A DNA stretch of 13,646 nt from NCBI GenBank assembly GCA_964636325.1, contig CAZWRV010000130.1, positions 1 through 13,646 of the forward strand. The letters are read 5' to 3'. Made by a program: the position numbers and the translations under genes. The notes beneath the pieces were generated by a model. It was not told where the DNA came from and searched no databases. It saw nothing but the letters and a program-made list of their open reading frames with translations. The stretch is from CAZWRV01 sp964636325 (lineage in GTDB: Bacteria; Verrucomicrobiota; Lentisphaeria; Victivallales; GWF2-50-93). Numbering within the stretch: position 1 is the first letter of the stretch; the number at the start of each line of letters is the position of its first letter. This document shows positions 6,486-13,568 of this stretch, in pieces.

Positions 6486-6503
6486 TCAGCCTAAAGGAGT
6501 ATA
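6431..6503. repeat. Long imperfect inverted repeat at the 3' end of the DUF4130 gene
   Basis: The arms 6431-6459 and 6474-6503 are near-perfect reverse complements. They share TATACTC, TTTAG, TGAAAA and a core of 12 perfect AT-rich pairs (AAAATTTACATT), and are separated by 14 nt. The right arm contains the last five codons and the stop of the gene at 6486. The structure could be a bidirectional terminator for the two convergent genes or the trace of a small mobile element. The AT-rich stem without a GC core or U-tract is not a standard terminator. Confidence 0.6.
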
Positions 6504-7274
6504 ATTGCTTATGGCCTTCTCGACCAGATGCCTCCAGTATCTCCGGGGCATGTTCTGTGCCTGGAGGCGGCTGTTTTTGCGGCCTTGCACTGCGATGTTT
6601 TTGAAGAAGGTCTTCCAAAGCTGCTGATATACGAGCTCCCTCTCGCTGAAAGCCGGCGCAGCCCCTCCTGCGCGCTGGAGCAGCCCGTCAAGCTCTGAGC
6701 CTGAAACGCATCCGAGTGATTCGCCGTCCCAGCAGACGGCATAATTCCTCTTTGTGTCATGGACAGCCCACTTTTCTGCTGCGAGCCTGGTCCTGAAGTG
6801 GTATGAAACGGGGATTATGACGTTGTAGTCCGGCTCGACCGGCGCCCAGAGGACGCCCTTGTCAAGCTCGCGGAAGCGGAGAAGGCCTTTCAGCCTGTGT
6901 ATCTCGCCCCTTACCGCGGAGGAGACACGGTTCACCCTGTCCACGTCCGGATTAGTATGAAAGCCGCTTATGTCCTTTTTGAGGCTGAATCCGAGCCTGA
7001 GGAAGCGGTAGAGGGGGCCTTCGATGCCCTTCTCCTCTGAGAAGATGCACATCAGGACGTTGCGGGCGGCATGCTTGGATATTTCAAAGGCCGCCCTATC
7101 AGACAACGCTTCGGCCGCAGCCGGGTCGGTCTTGACGGCTACGGCGTCTTCGAAGAGCGAGCCCTGCCAGGCGCCGGAAAATGCGAATTCCGCGGATTCC
7201 CTGTCCTCGTCGAGCGCCCTGCCTAGCGCCGCAAGTATCCCGTCCGGCGTGCCGTCATGTATGTAGATGGGCAT
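6486..7274 (-). CDS. DUF4130 / TIGR03915-type putative DNA metabolism protein
   Basis: The 262-residue protein begins MPIYIHDGTPDGILAAL. It has a C-terminal block with W-x-x-FF-x-x-IAVQGRKN and NMPRRYWRHLVE, which matches the family associated with a radical SAM partner carrying a UDG-linked domain (TIGR03916). The biochemical role is not established, and a part in DNA repair or modification is inferred from that association. The partner gene usually lies alongside but is not in this window. The start ATG 7274 follows AAGGTG at an acceptable distance. No membrane segment or signal peptide is present. The last codons fall within the inverted repeat at 6431-6503. The family assignment is from recalled sequence pattern, not a search. 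Confidence 0.7.
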   Translation of the reverse strand: MPIYIHDGTPDGILAALGRALDEDRESAEFAFSGAWQGSLFEDAVAVKTDPAAAEALSDRAAFEISKHAARNVLMCIFSEEKGIEGPLYRFLRLGFSLKKDISGFHTNPDVDRVNRVSSAVRGEIHRLKGLLRFRELDKGVLWAPVEPDYNVIIPVSYHFRTRLAAEKWAVHDTKRNYAVCWDGESLGCVSGSELDGLLQRAGGAAPAFSERELVYQQLWKTFFKNIAVQGRKNSRLQAQNMPRRYWRHLVEKAISNYTPLG

Positions 7275-7291
7275 GGATCAGCACCTTCTGA

Positions 7292-7322
7292 AAAATACCA
7301 CAAGCCAGGTGCCAACTATCAA
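7292..7322 (-). promoter_or_regulatory. Candidate promoter of the DUF4130 gene
   Basis: On the minus strand TTGATA (plus 7317-7322) is followed after 19 nt by TATTTT (plus 7292-7297), the latter preceded by TGG as in an extended -10. The same TGGTATTTT string occurs in the candidate promoter of the EF-G-like gene. This is a weak by-eye match. Confidence 0.3.
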
Positions 7323-7357
7323 GATTCAAAACCCGATGGGAAGTCCAGAGACGAGGA

Positions 7358-7395
7358 CGATTTCAAGACTCCGCGGCCGCGGAGTCTTGAAATCG
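7358..7395. repeat. 38-bp perfect palindrome downstream of rpsA
   Basis: Each half of 19 bases is the exact reverse complement of the other, with no loop: the centre is CCGCGG|CCGCGG. A further four pairs (CGAG/CTCG) extend it past a small bulge. It lies about 42 nt after the rpsA stop codon and 85 nt before the DUF4130 start. As RNA it would fold into a very stable hairpin at the end of the rpsA message. There is no T-run, so it may act in RNA stability or as a non-canonical terminator. Confidence 0.75.
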
Positions 7396-7436
7396 GCTCG
7401 TATGAAACTCGGGGCAGTGCGCGTCCCTTGTCCCTT

Positions 7437-9179
7437 CTACTCCTTCTTGTCGAAGGAGTCTAGTGCTGCCAGTGAGTCCTCGTCGAGCATCTCCTCGACG
7501 TCGGCCATCTTGTTGCCGAGGGCGGCGCTGATCTCCTCGCCGGCGGCCTTGAGCTGCTCGTCGGTGAAGTTCTCCTTTGCGGCCTTGACGCTGAGGCCGA
7601 TGCGCCTGGACTCCTTGTCGATCTTGATGACGCGGGCCTCGACCTCCTGGCCGACCGAGAGGACGTCCTTGACCCTCTTGACGTGCTCGTCGCTGATCTG
7701 GGAGATATGGATGAGCCCGTCGATCTTATGAGAGAGCTCTACGAAGGCGCCGAACGCGGTGATCTTGGTGACCTTGCCCTTGATGAGGTCGCCTATCTTG
7801 TAGAAGGCGCCGATGTTCTCCCACGGGTCGGACTCGAGCTGCTTGATGCCGAGGGATATCCTCTGCTGGGCGGGGTCGATTTCGAGGATGACGGCCTCAA
7901 CCTCCTGGCCGACCTTGAGTATCTCGTTGGGGTTGTTTATCTTCCTGGTCCACGACATGTCGGAGACGTGGACCATGCCGTCGATGTCGTTCTCGATCTC
8001 GATGAAGGCGCCGTAGCTGGTCATGTTCCTGACCTTGCCCTTGATGCGGCTGCCGTTTGGATACTTCTGCGCGAGGACCTCCCACGGGTTGCTTGTGGTC
8101 TGGCGCAGGCCGAGGGATATCTTCTTCTTCTCCTTCTGGATGTCGAGCACGACAGCCTCGACCTCCTCGCCGATGCTGAGGATTTCGCCGGCCTTGGTGA
8201 TGCGCTTCGTCCAGGACATCTCGGAGACGTGTATCAGGCCTTCGATCCCTTCTTCGATCTCGATGAAGGCGCCGTAGGGCATGATGTTGACGACGCGGCC
8301 CTTGACGGTGGAGCCGACTGGATACTTGGTGTCGACCTTCTCCCATGGGTTCTCGGTCTTCTGCTTGAGCCCGAGGGAGACCCTTTCCTTCGTGTAGTCG
8401 ATTTCGAGGATCATGGCCTCCACCTTCTGCCCGATCTCCAGCATCTCGGAGGGATGCGCAATCCTCTTCCAGGACATGTCGGTGATGTGGAGCAGCCCGT
8501 CGAGCCCGCCGAGGTCGATGAAGGCGCCGAAGTCGGTGATGTTCTTGACGGTGCCGGCCCTGATCTGGCCCTTCTGGATGTCCTTGAGCAGCGTGGCGCG
8601 CTTGCCTGCGCGGTCGGCTTCGAGAAGCTCCCTGCGGGAGACGACTACGTTCTTGCGGTCGTTGTTGATCTTGAGGATCTTGAGGTCGTATTCCTTGCCG
8701 ATGAAGTCGTCCATGTTGCGGACGATGGAGATGTCGAGCTGGGAGCCGGGCAGGAACGCCTCGACGCCGCTGAGGTCGACGATGATTCCGCCCTTGACCC
8801 GGTGCTTCATGAGACCCTTGATGGTCTCGCCTTCCTTGTAGGTGTTGACGAAGTTGTCCCATGCCTGCTGGAGCATCGCCTTTGAGACGCTGAGCCCGGG
8901 CATGCTGTTCTCGTTCTCTATCTCCTCCAGGAGGACGTCTATGGAGTCGCCGACGTTGACGGCGTCGAAGTTCTTGAAGTCTTCGGATGAGACGAATCCT
9001 TCGGCCTTGTATCCTATGTCGACGAGCACGCCGTTGTTGCGCTTTTCAACTACAACGCCCTTGATGATGGTGCCTTCGACGAAGTTGCTCTTCACCTTGT
9101 CCGCGAGGAGTTCCTCCATCGGCGGAATGTTTTCGAGATCGATCAGGACGTTCTTGGGTTGGGTTGTGGTTTCTGACAT
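7437..9179 (-). CDS. rpsA: 30S ribosomal protein S1
   Basis: S1 binds mRNA on the 30S subunit and helps initiation on structured or weakly ribosome-bound messages. The 580-residue protein has six S1 RNA-binding repeats, at about 34-100, 117-184, 204-273, 289-360, 376-447 and 463-533. Repeats 3 to 6 carry the DFGAF/PYGAF/SYGAF/AFGAF and GL(I/L)H motifs, and repeats 1 and 2 are divergent, as expected for ribosome-binding repeats. An acidic tail of about 45 residues follows. The length and layout match the six-repeat S1 type. The start ATG 9179 lacks a clear Shine-Dalgarno sequence (AAAGAACCCGAAA upstream), a common feature of rpsA, which is often controlled by its own product. It is transcribed alone, 177 nt after the EF-G-like gene. 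Confidence 0.95.
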   Translation of the reverse strand: MSETTTQPKNVLIDLENIPPMEELLADKVKSNFVEGTIIKGVVVEKRNNGVLVDIGYKAEGFVSSEDFKNFDAVNVGDSIDVLLEEIENENSMPGLSVSKAMLQQAWDNFVNTYKEGETIKGLMKHRVKGGIIVDLSGVEAFLPGSQLDISIVRNMDDFIGKEYDLKILKINNDRKNVVVSRRELLEADRAGKRATLLKDIQKGQIRAGTVKNITDFGAFIDLGGLDGLLHITDMSWKRIAHPSEMLEIGQKVEAMILEIDYTKERVSLGLKQKTENPWEKVDTKYPVGSTVKGRVVNIMPYGAFIEIEEGIEGLIHVSEMSWTKRITKAGEILSIGEEVEAVVLDIQKEKKKISLGLRQTTSNPWEVLAQKYPNGSRIKGKVRNMTSYGAFIEIENDIDGMVHVSDMSWTRKINNPNEILKVGQEVEAVILEIDPAQQRISLGIKQLESDPWENIGAFYKIGDLIKGKVTKITAFGAFVELSHKIDGLIHISQISDEHVKRVKDVLSVGQEVEARVIKIDKESRRIGLSVKAAKENFTDEQLKAAGEEISAALGNKMADVEEMLDEDSLAALDSFDKKE

Positions 9180-9356
9180 TTTCGGGTTCTTTTCTGGTTT
9201 GTTGCTTTTGTTGTACTGAAATATACGGGCAACGGCCGCCCACCTTCCGGGAGGCCGTCCGGACCGAAATCAATCTCCAACGTCCAACACGCAATAAACA
9301 AGTCACGAAATCTAGGCGGGACTTGGGAATCCCCCGCTGCTGGATGCCGGATATTC
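9180..9356 (-). promoter_or_regulatory. rpsA leader with a hairpin
   Basis: The 177 nt between the EF-G-like gene and rpsA include a hairpin with ACGGCC/GGCCGT and inner CCC/GGG pairs (9232-9258), about 55 nt before the rpsA start. A smaller GCGGG/CCCGC hairpin (9316-9337) lies just after the EF-G-like stop and may be its terminator. No convincing -35/-10 pair was found. A leader hairpin together with a missing Shine-Dalgarno sequence fits S1 autoregulation, but this is inference. Confidence 0.35.
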
Positions 9357-11387
9357 TTATTCCTTCTCCTCCGCCTGGGTCTTGTTGTAGTTCTCGATTA
9401 TTGTCCTGGCGACGTTGGAGGGGACCATTTCATAGCGGGCGAACTCCATCTCGAAGGAGCCCGAGCCCTGGGTTATGCTCCTGAGCTCGCTGGCGTAGCG
9501 GGCCATTTCTGCGAGTGGGACTTCGGCCTGGACGACCTGCATTCCCTCCTCTATGCTCATGCCGAGGATGCGGCCGCGCTTGTGGTTCATGTCGCCTGTG
9601 ATGGCGCCGAGGTGCTCGTCTGGTATGGTGATCTTGACGTTGTAGATGGGCTCCAGCAGAATCGGATTGGCGCTGTTCATGGCCAGCTTGAACGCGGATC
9701 TTGACGCTATCTTGAACGCCATTTCGGACGAGTCGACCTCGTGGTGCTTGCCGTCGTATACTGAGACGGTGATGTTCTGGACGATGCATCCCGCGAGCGG
9801 GCCCTTCACCATGGCCTCGGCCACGCCCTTCTCGACCGCGGGGATGAAGTTCTTCGGGATGCTGCCGCCGAAGATGTCGTTCTTGAACTCATAGCCTGCG
9901 GGGTTGGGCGAGATCTTGAGGAAGACTTCCGCGAACTGTCCGTGGCCGCCGCTCTGCTTCTTGTGCCTGTAGTGGCCCTCGCCGGTTCCGGTGATCGTCT
10001 CCCTGTATGGGATCCTGGGGCTGGCCATGTTGACTTCGACCTTGAACGAGTTCTTGAGCTTCTTGGCGATCTGGCTGAGGTGCTGGTCGCCCATGCCGTA
10101 GACGAGCAGCTCGTGCGTCTCGGGGTGGAGCTCCTTCCTTATGGTCGGGTCGCTGTCGCAGAGCTTGGCCAGGCCGGCGCTGATCTTCTCCTCGTCGCCG
10201 CTCTTCACCGGCGTGACCGCGTATGACATCACGGGGTTCGGGAAAGGTATCTGGGCGAACTTCTCCTTGGCCTGCTGCGCGGTGGAGAGCGTGTTGGAGA
10301 TATGGGTGTTCCTGAGCTTGGTCACCGCGGCGATCGTTCCGGGCAGCGCCTCGGCGACCTGGGTCTGCGTCTTGCCGTTCATGACGAGCAGTGTCGCGAA
10401 CCTTTCCTTTTCGCCGGTGCTGAGGTTGAAGACTTCCGAGTCGGGCTTGAACTTGCCGGAGACGACCCTGAAGAAGCTGAGCTGCCCGATGAAAGGATCA
10501 AGAATCGACTTGAAGGCGAGGCCGAGGCCGGGGCCGTCCTCCTTGACCTCAATCTGGGTGCCGTCCTCGAGCTTCACCGCGCGGGTCGAGGCGGGGTCGG
10601 GGAACAGGGAGGCGATCGAGTTCATCAGCTCGTCGACTCCGATGTCCTTGGCGACGCTCGAGGCGAACACGGGGACGAGCTTGCCTGCCTTGACGGCGGA
10701 CTGCAGCCCCTTCGAGACTTCGGCATCAGTCAGCTCCTGCCCTTCGAGATACTTCTCCATGAGCTTCTCGTCGGATTCCGCGATGGCGTCCATGAGCTGC
10801 TCGCGGTATGCCTTGACTTCGGATGCGATGTCCGCAGGCACGTCCTTGCACTTGAGGACGTTGACGACGGACTTAAGGCCGGCCTCCTTGCCGACCGGGA
10901 CTGTCATGGGCACGCAGACGGTCTTGCCGTATGCATCCTGGAGGTCGGAAAGCACCTTGCCGAAGTCGGCCATCTCGCGGTCGAGCCTGTTGACCAGGAA
11001 GAACCTTGGGATTCCTCTCTCCTTCGCCAGCTTCCACGCCTTGGAGCTGCCGATTTCGAGCCCCTTGGCCCCGTCCACCACTATAAGAACCGCGTCGCTT
11101 ACGTGGATGGACGCGATCGCCTCGCCGATGAATTCGCCGTATCCGGGCGTGTCCATGAAGAAGAACCTGTAGTCGCCCCACTGGCAGTTCAGGGCGGCCG
11201 CGTAGATGCTGCTCAGCTTCTCCTGTTCGTCGGGAGTATAGTCGGAGACGCTCGTCCGGCTGTCGACGCTCCCGAGGCGGTCCACCGCCTTAGCCTTGAA
11301 AAGCATGAGGTCGGACAACGCCGTCTTGCCGCATCCGGTATGGCCTGCAACAGCGAAATTTCGGATCTTCTCCAGCGCAACACTCAT
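9357..11387 (-). CDS. Elongation factor G-like GTPase (EF-G paralogue)
   Basis: The 676-residue protein has the five-domain plan of EF-G: a GTPase domain, a beta-barrel domain II from about 285, then domains III-V with GHYRHKKQSGGHGQFAEV (471-488) and a final EF-G C-terminal domain. Its G motifs depart from canonical EF-G. The P-loop is GHTGCGKT (15-22), no RGITI switch-I motif is seen, and G3 is DTPGYGEF with Tyr where EF-G has the catalytic His. The NKxD base-recognition motif reads NRLD (133-136). These match the FusA2/EF-G-like subfamily, which is reported to bind GTP and, at least in one case, to act on ribosomes. It is therefore probably not the housekeeping fusA. The start ATG 11387 has GGGAG 7 nt upstream; the longer frame to 11495 is not needed. 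Its exact role is unknown. Confidence 0.88.
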   Translation of the reverse strand: MSVALEKIRNFAVAGHTGCGKTALSDLMLFKAKAVDRLGSVDSRTSVSDYTPDEQEKLSSIYAAALNCQWGDYRFFFMDTPGYGEFIGEAIASIHVSDAVLIVVDGAKGLEIGSSKAWKLAKERGIPRFFLVNRLDREMADFGKVLSDLQDAYGKTVCVPMTVPVGKEAGLKSVVNVLKCKDVPADIASEVKAYREQLMDAIAESDEKLMEKYLEGQELTDAEVSKGLQSAVKAGKLVPVFASSVAKDIGVDELMNSIASLFPDPASTRAVKLEDGTQIEVKEDGPGLGLAFKSILDPFIGQLSFFRVVSGKFKPDSEVFNLSTGEKERFATLLVMNGKTQTQVAEALPGTIAAVTKLRNTHISNTLSTAQQAKEKFAQIPFPNPVMSYAVTPVKSGDEEKISAGLAKLCDSDPTIRKELHPETHELLVYGMGDQHLSQIAKKLKNSFKVEVNMASPRIPYRETITGTGEGHYRHKKQSGGHGQFAEVFLKISPNPAGYEFKNDIFGGSIPKNFIPAVEKGVAEAMVKGPLAGCIVQNITVSVYDGKHHEVDSSEMAFKIASRSAFKLAMNSANPILLEPIYNVKITIPDEHLGAITGDMNHKRGRILGMSIEEGMQVVQAEVPLAEMARYASELRSITQGSGSFEMEFARYEMVPSNVARTIIENYNKTQAEEKE

Positions 11388-11467
11388 TTGAAAGCTCCCG
11401 TTTGATTCTTGAAAACATAGTTGTCGCACGCATTGACGGCATCCCGTCTTTTCAGCGCAAAGTTCGG

Positions 11468-11495
11468 AAAATACCACATTGGGGAAAAATTGCAA
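11468..11495 (-). promoter_or_regulatory. Candidate promoter of the EF-G-like gene
   Basis: On the minus strand TTGCAA (plus 11490-11495) and TATTTT (plus 11468-11473) are spaced 16 nt apart, and TGG precedes the -10 box. The leader would be about 75 nt. Sequence matches are good but unsupported by data. Confidence 0.4.
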
Positions 11496-11505
11496 TTAAA
11501 TTCTC

Positions 11506-11573
11506 TTGCATTTTTACCCTTTAATATTATCTTTATGTTCCCGTATTTATGCGGCCTGATAAGTTCAGGCCGC
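11506..11573 (+). promoter_or_regulatory. Upstream region and leader hairpin of the PP2C gene
   Basis: TTGCAT (11506-11511) and TATCTT (11528-11533) form a possible promoter with a 16-nt spacer. Downstream, GCGGCCTGA (11551-11559) and TCAGGCCGC (11565-11573) form a perfect 9-bp hairpin with a 5-nt loop. The hairpin ends 11 nt before the GGAG that could serve the PP2C start. The hairpin is certain as a sequence feature, while its role in translation control or as an attenuator is only a guess. Confidence 0.4.
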
Positions 11574-11604
11574 GGAAGCGTCCTGGAGCCATTTGATTCG
11601 AACG

Positions 11605-12378
11605 ATGAAAAAGAAGAAGCACCAGAAGACCTTGAGCCCCGCCGACATCTTCGGAGGGACTCATCCGGGCCTGGTCAGGGAGAACAACGAGGACAGTTAC
11701 ATCTACTGCGCGGACGAGCGCCACAGGAACAGCTTCGTGGCCGTTGCCGACGGGATCGGCGGCCATGACAGCGGCGACATCGCCAGCAAGCTCTGCCTCA
11801 AGACGCTCCTCCTCATCTGGCGCAGGGCGAGGCTCTGGAACGAAGGCTCCCTCAAGAAGATGCAGGAATTCCTGAAATACGCCATCTACGAGGCGAACAG
11901 CGCGATCTACAGGCTCAACCTATCCTTCAACATACAGCACCCCATGGGCACCACGATCGTCGCGGCCGTGTTCATGCCGTCGAAGATCATAGTCGCCCAC
12001 GCCGGCGACAGCCGCTGCTACAGGCTCAAGGATGGCAAGCTGGACATGCTCACGAGGGATCACAGCTTCGTCGAGGAGCTGATAATCCGCAACATCATCA
12101 GCCGCGACGAGGCCAAGGACCACCCCTTCTCGCACATCATCTCCAGATGCGTGGGCACCTCGCCCGACGTCAACCCGGAGGTCAACGTCTTCGACAGGAA
12201 CAACCCGGAGAAATACATCTTCTGCTCCGACGGCCTCGTCATCCATCTCGAGAGCGACGAGATAAAGGACGTCATAGCCAAGGCCAATACCCCACAGGAC
12301 GTAGTCCGGACGCTCCTCTACAACACACTCAAGAAGGGCGGCGAGGACAACATAACCGTCCTCGCGGTCTCCGCGTGA
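11605..12378 (+). CDS. PP2C-family Ser/Thr protein phosphatase
   Basis: This metal-dependent phosphatase removes phosphate from Ser/Thr residues in the cytosol. The 257-residue chain holds the full PP2C signature: TxxGLVRENNEDS (the RxxNED motif), VADGIGGHDSGD, GTTIVAAV, AHAGDSRCY, TRDHS, CSDGL and GGEDNITVLAV. The Asp residues in VADGIGG, GDSR, CSDG and GEDN are the metal ligands. No membrane segment or extra domain is seen. The start is uncertain: ATG 11605 is preferred, but GGAG at 11585-11588 sits 4 nt before an in-frame TTG at 11593, which would add four residues. No kinase partner is found nearby. It is divergent from the EF-G-like gene and may be co-transcribed with nothing, since 222 nt separate it from pdxA. 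Confidence 0.93.
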   Translation: MKKKKHQKTLSPADIFGGTHPGLVRENNEDSYIYCADERHRNSFVAVADGIGGHDSGDIASKLCLKTLLLIWRRARLWNEGSLKKMQEFLKYAIYEANSAIYRLNLSFNIQHPMGTTIVAAVFMPSKIIVAHAGDSRCYRLKDGKLDMLTRDHSFVEELIIRNIISRDEAKDHPFSHIISRCVGTSPDVNPEVNVFDRNNPEKYIFCSDGLVIHLESDEIKDVIAKANTPQDVVRTLLYNTLKKGGEDNITVLAVSA

Positions 12379-12515
12379 CGGCGGAACCGTAGGCTAGAAT
12401 ATCCAAAATCCGACACCGACGTCCAATCGAAGAAGTGAATGCTGAATGGCGGGGATGCCGGATATGAATTGCTTCTCGAAAGATTCCGATGGTTTCGCCA
12501 GGTATCGGCAGGCAT

Positions 12516-12560
12516 CGATTCGTTCGATTCTGTCGATTCTTTCGAATAACCCGATTCAAT
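12516..12560. repeat. 9-nt tandem repeat CGATTCNNN
   Basis: The hexamer CGATTC starts at 12516, 12525, 12534 and 12552, with a degenerate CGAATA unit at 12543, giving five units with a period of exactly 9 nt. It lies in the gap between the PP2C and pdxA genes. Only the first three bases of each unit and the spacing are strictly conserved in all five units. It may be protein-binding sites or chance. Confidence 0.45.
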
Positions 12561-12586
12561 CAACAGCCTCCCAACGACCAATAACG

Positions 12587-12592
12587 TATAAC
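12587..12592 (+). promoter_or_regulatory. -10-like box just before pdxA (possible leaderless start)
   Basis: TATAAC matches the -10 consensus at five of six positions and ends 8 nt before ATG 12601. Transcription starting 7-8 nt past this box would begin at or next to the ATG. No purine-rich ribosome-binding site is seen upstream of the ATG. No good -35 box was seen at the right distance. Confidence 0.35.
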
Positions 12593-12600
12593 AAATAGCC

Positions 12601-13551
12601 ATGCGCAATATGTTTCCCAGAATCGCGCTGACGATGGGCGATCCGGCGGGCATCGGGCCGGAGATAGCCGTCCGGGTCGCCGCCATGCCGGAAATCCGCA
12701 GAATCGCGGACATCACCGTATACGGCTGCCCGGACATCATTTCCGCCGCTGCCGCGAAGTTCGCAGAAGGGGCGGATTTGAAGATCGAGCGGACAGGCGC
12801 GCTGCGTTTCGACGAAGTTCAGCCAGGCAAGAACGACCTCAAATCCGGCTTCGAGGCCTACAACGCAGTCATAAAGGCGACAAAGGACGTTCTTGCCGGC
12901 GCCATGGACGCGGTTGTTACGGCGCCGGTGAACAAGGCGTCGATCAATCAGGCTGGGATACAGTTCTCCGGCCACACGGAGCTTATCGCCGGGCTCTGCG
13001 GAACCGCGGACTTCGCGATGATGCAGTCCTCGGGGAGGCTCAGGATCGCATTCGCCACCACGCACATCCCGATTAAAAAGGTCGCAAGGGAGCTGACCTG
13101 CAACAGGATAGTCGAGGTCGGAAGGCTGCTGGATGCGGCGGTACGGCAGGAGGGGGTAAGTGAGCCAAAGCTTGCGGCAGCGGCGCTGAATCCGCACGCC
13201 GGGGAGAACGGATTCATGGGGCGCGAGGAAATAGAGACCATAATACCTGCCCTGGAAAAGCTTAGATCCGAAGGGGTCAATATCGACGGCCCGTTCCCGC
13301 CGGACACGCTTTTCATCAGGGCGACTTTGAGGAGATATGACGGCATCCTTTCGATGTATCACGACCAGGGGCACATCCCTTTCAAGATGCTGGCGTTCGA
13401 CCGCGGGGTGAATTCCACGCTCGGCCTGCCGATCATAAGGACCAGCGTGGACCACGGGACCGCCTTCGAAATCGCCTGGAAGGGCGTCGCGGACACCGGC
13501 AGCCTCGAGGCGGCGATCAGGCTTGCGGTGAAAAGGGTGAAGAACAAATAA
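12601..13551 (+). CDS. pdxA: 4-hydroxythreonine-4-phosphate dehydrogenase PdxA
   Basis: PdxA oxidises 4-hydroxy-L-threonine 4-phosphate in the DXP-dependent route to pyridoxal phosphate. The 316-residue protein starts RIALTMGDPAGIGPEIAV and contains VVTAPVNKASINQAGIQFSGHTEL. The metal-binding histidines lie in FSGHTE, NPHAGENG and HDQGHIPF, and the family SVDHGTAFEIAWKG is near the end. Length is normal (E. coli PdxA has 329 residues). The start ATG 12601 has no Shine-Dalgarno sequence; a second ATG at 12610 gives MFPRIALT and is also possible. No pdxB/serC/pdxJ neighbour is in view. A broader PdxA-like dehydrogenase role (for example PdxA2 in sugar-acid degradation) cannot be excluded, but the sequence looks typical. 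Confidence 0.9.
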   Translation: MRNMFPRIALTMGDPAGIGPEIAVRVAAMPEIRRIADITVYGCPDIISAAAAKFAEGADLKIERTGALRFDEVQPGKNDLKSGFEAYNAVIKATKDVLAGAMDAVVTAPVNKASINQAGIQFSGHTELIAGLCGTADFAMMQSSGRLRIAFATTHIPIKKVARELTCNRIVEVGRLLDAAVRQEGVSEPKLAAAALNPHAGENGFMGREEIETIIPALEKLRSEGVNIDGPFPPDTLFIRATLRRYDGILSMYHDQGHIPFKMLAFDRGVNSTLGLPIIRTSVDHGTAFEIAWKGVADTGSLEAAIRLAVKRVKNK

Positions 13552-13568
13552 GTTGCTATATCGAGTTC

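Noticed and set aside
7683..8885. 400-residue open frame on the plus strand, antisense to rpsA
   Set aside because: It is a reverse-strand shadow of a GC-rich gene with six repeats. The product is a low-complexity Asp/Leu/Val-rich string with no family motifs.
10141..11405. Long plus-strand open frames (343 and 367 residues) antisense to the EF-G-like gene
   Set aside because: The minus strand has a full-length EF-G-like protein with conserved domains. The plus-strand products have no recognisable motif.
12516..12560. Possible CRISPR array from periodic repeats
   Set aside because: The units are 9 nt with 3-nt gaps, far below the size of CRISPR repeats and spacers, and no cas gene is present.
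12318..12740. 140-residue minus-strand frame between PP2C and pdxA
   Set aside because: It overlaps the ends of two well-supported plus-strand genes, and its Ser/Glu/Asn-rich middle comes from the 9-nt repeat.
12556..13455. 299-residue minus-strand frame over pdxA
   Set aside because: PdxA on the plus strand is complete with all its metal-binding histidines. The antisense product is Arg/His-rich noise.
11605..13551. PP2C and pdxA as one operon
   Set aside because: They share a strand, but the 222-nt gap holds a repeat array and a -10-like box directly before pdxA, so separate transcription is more likely.
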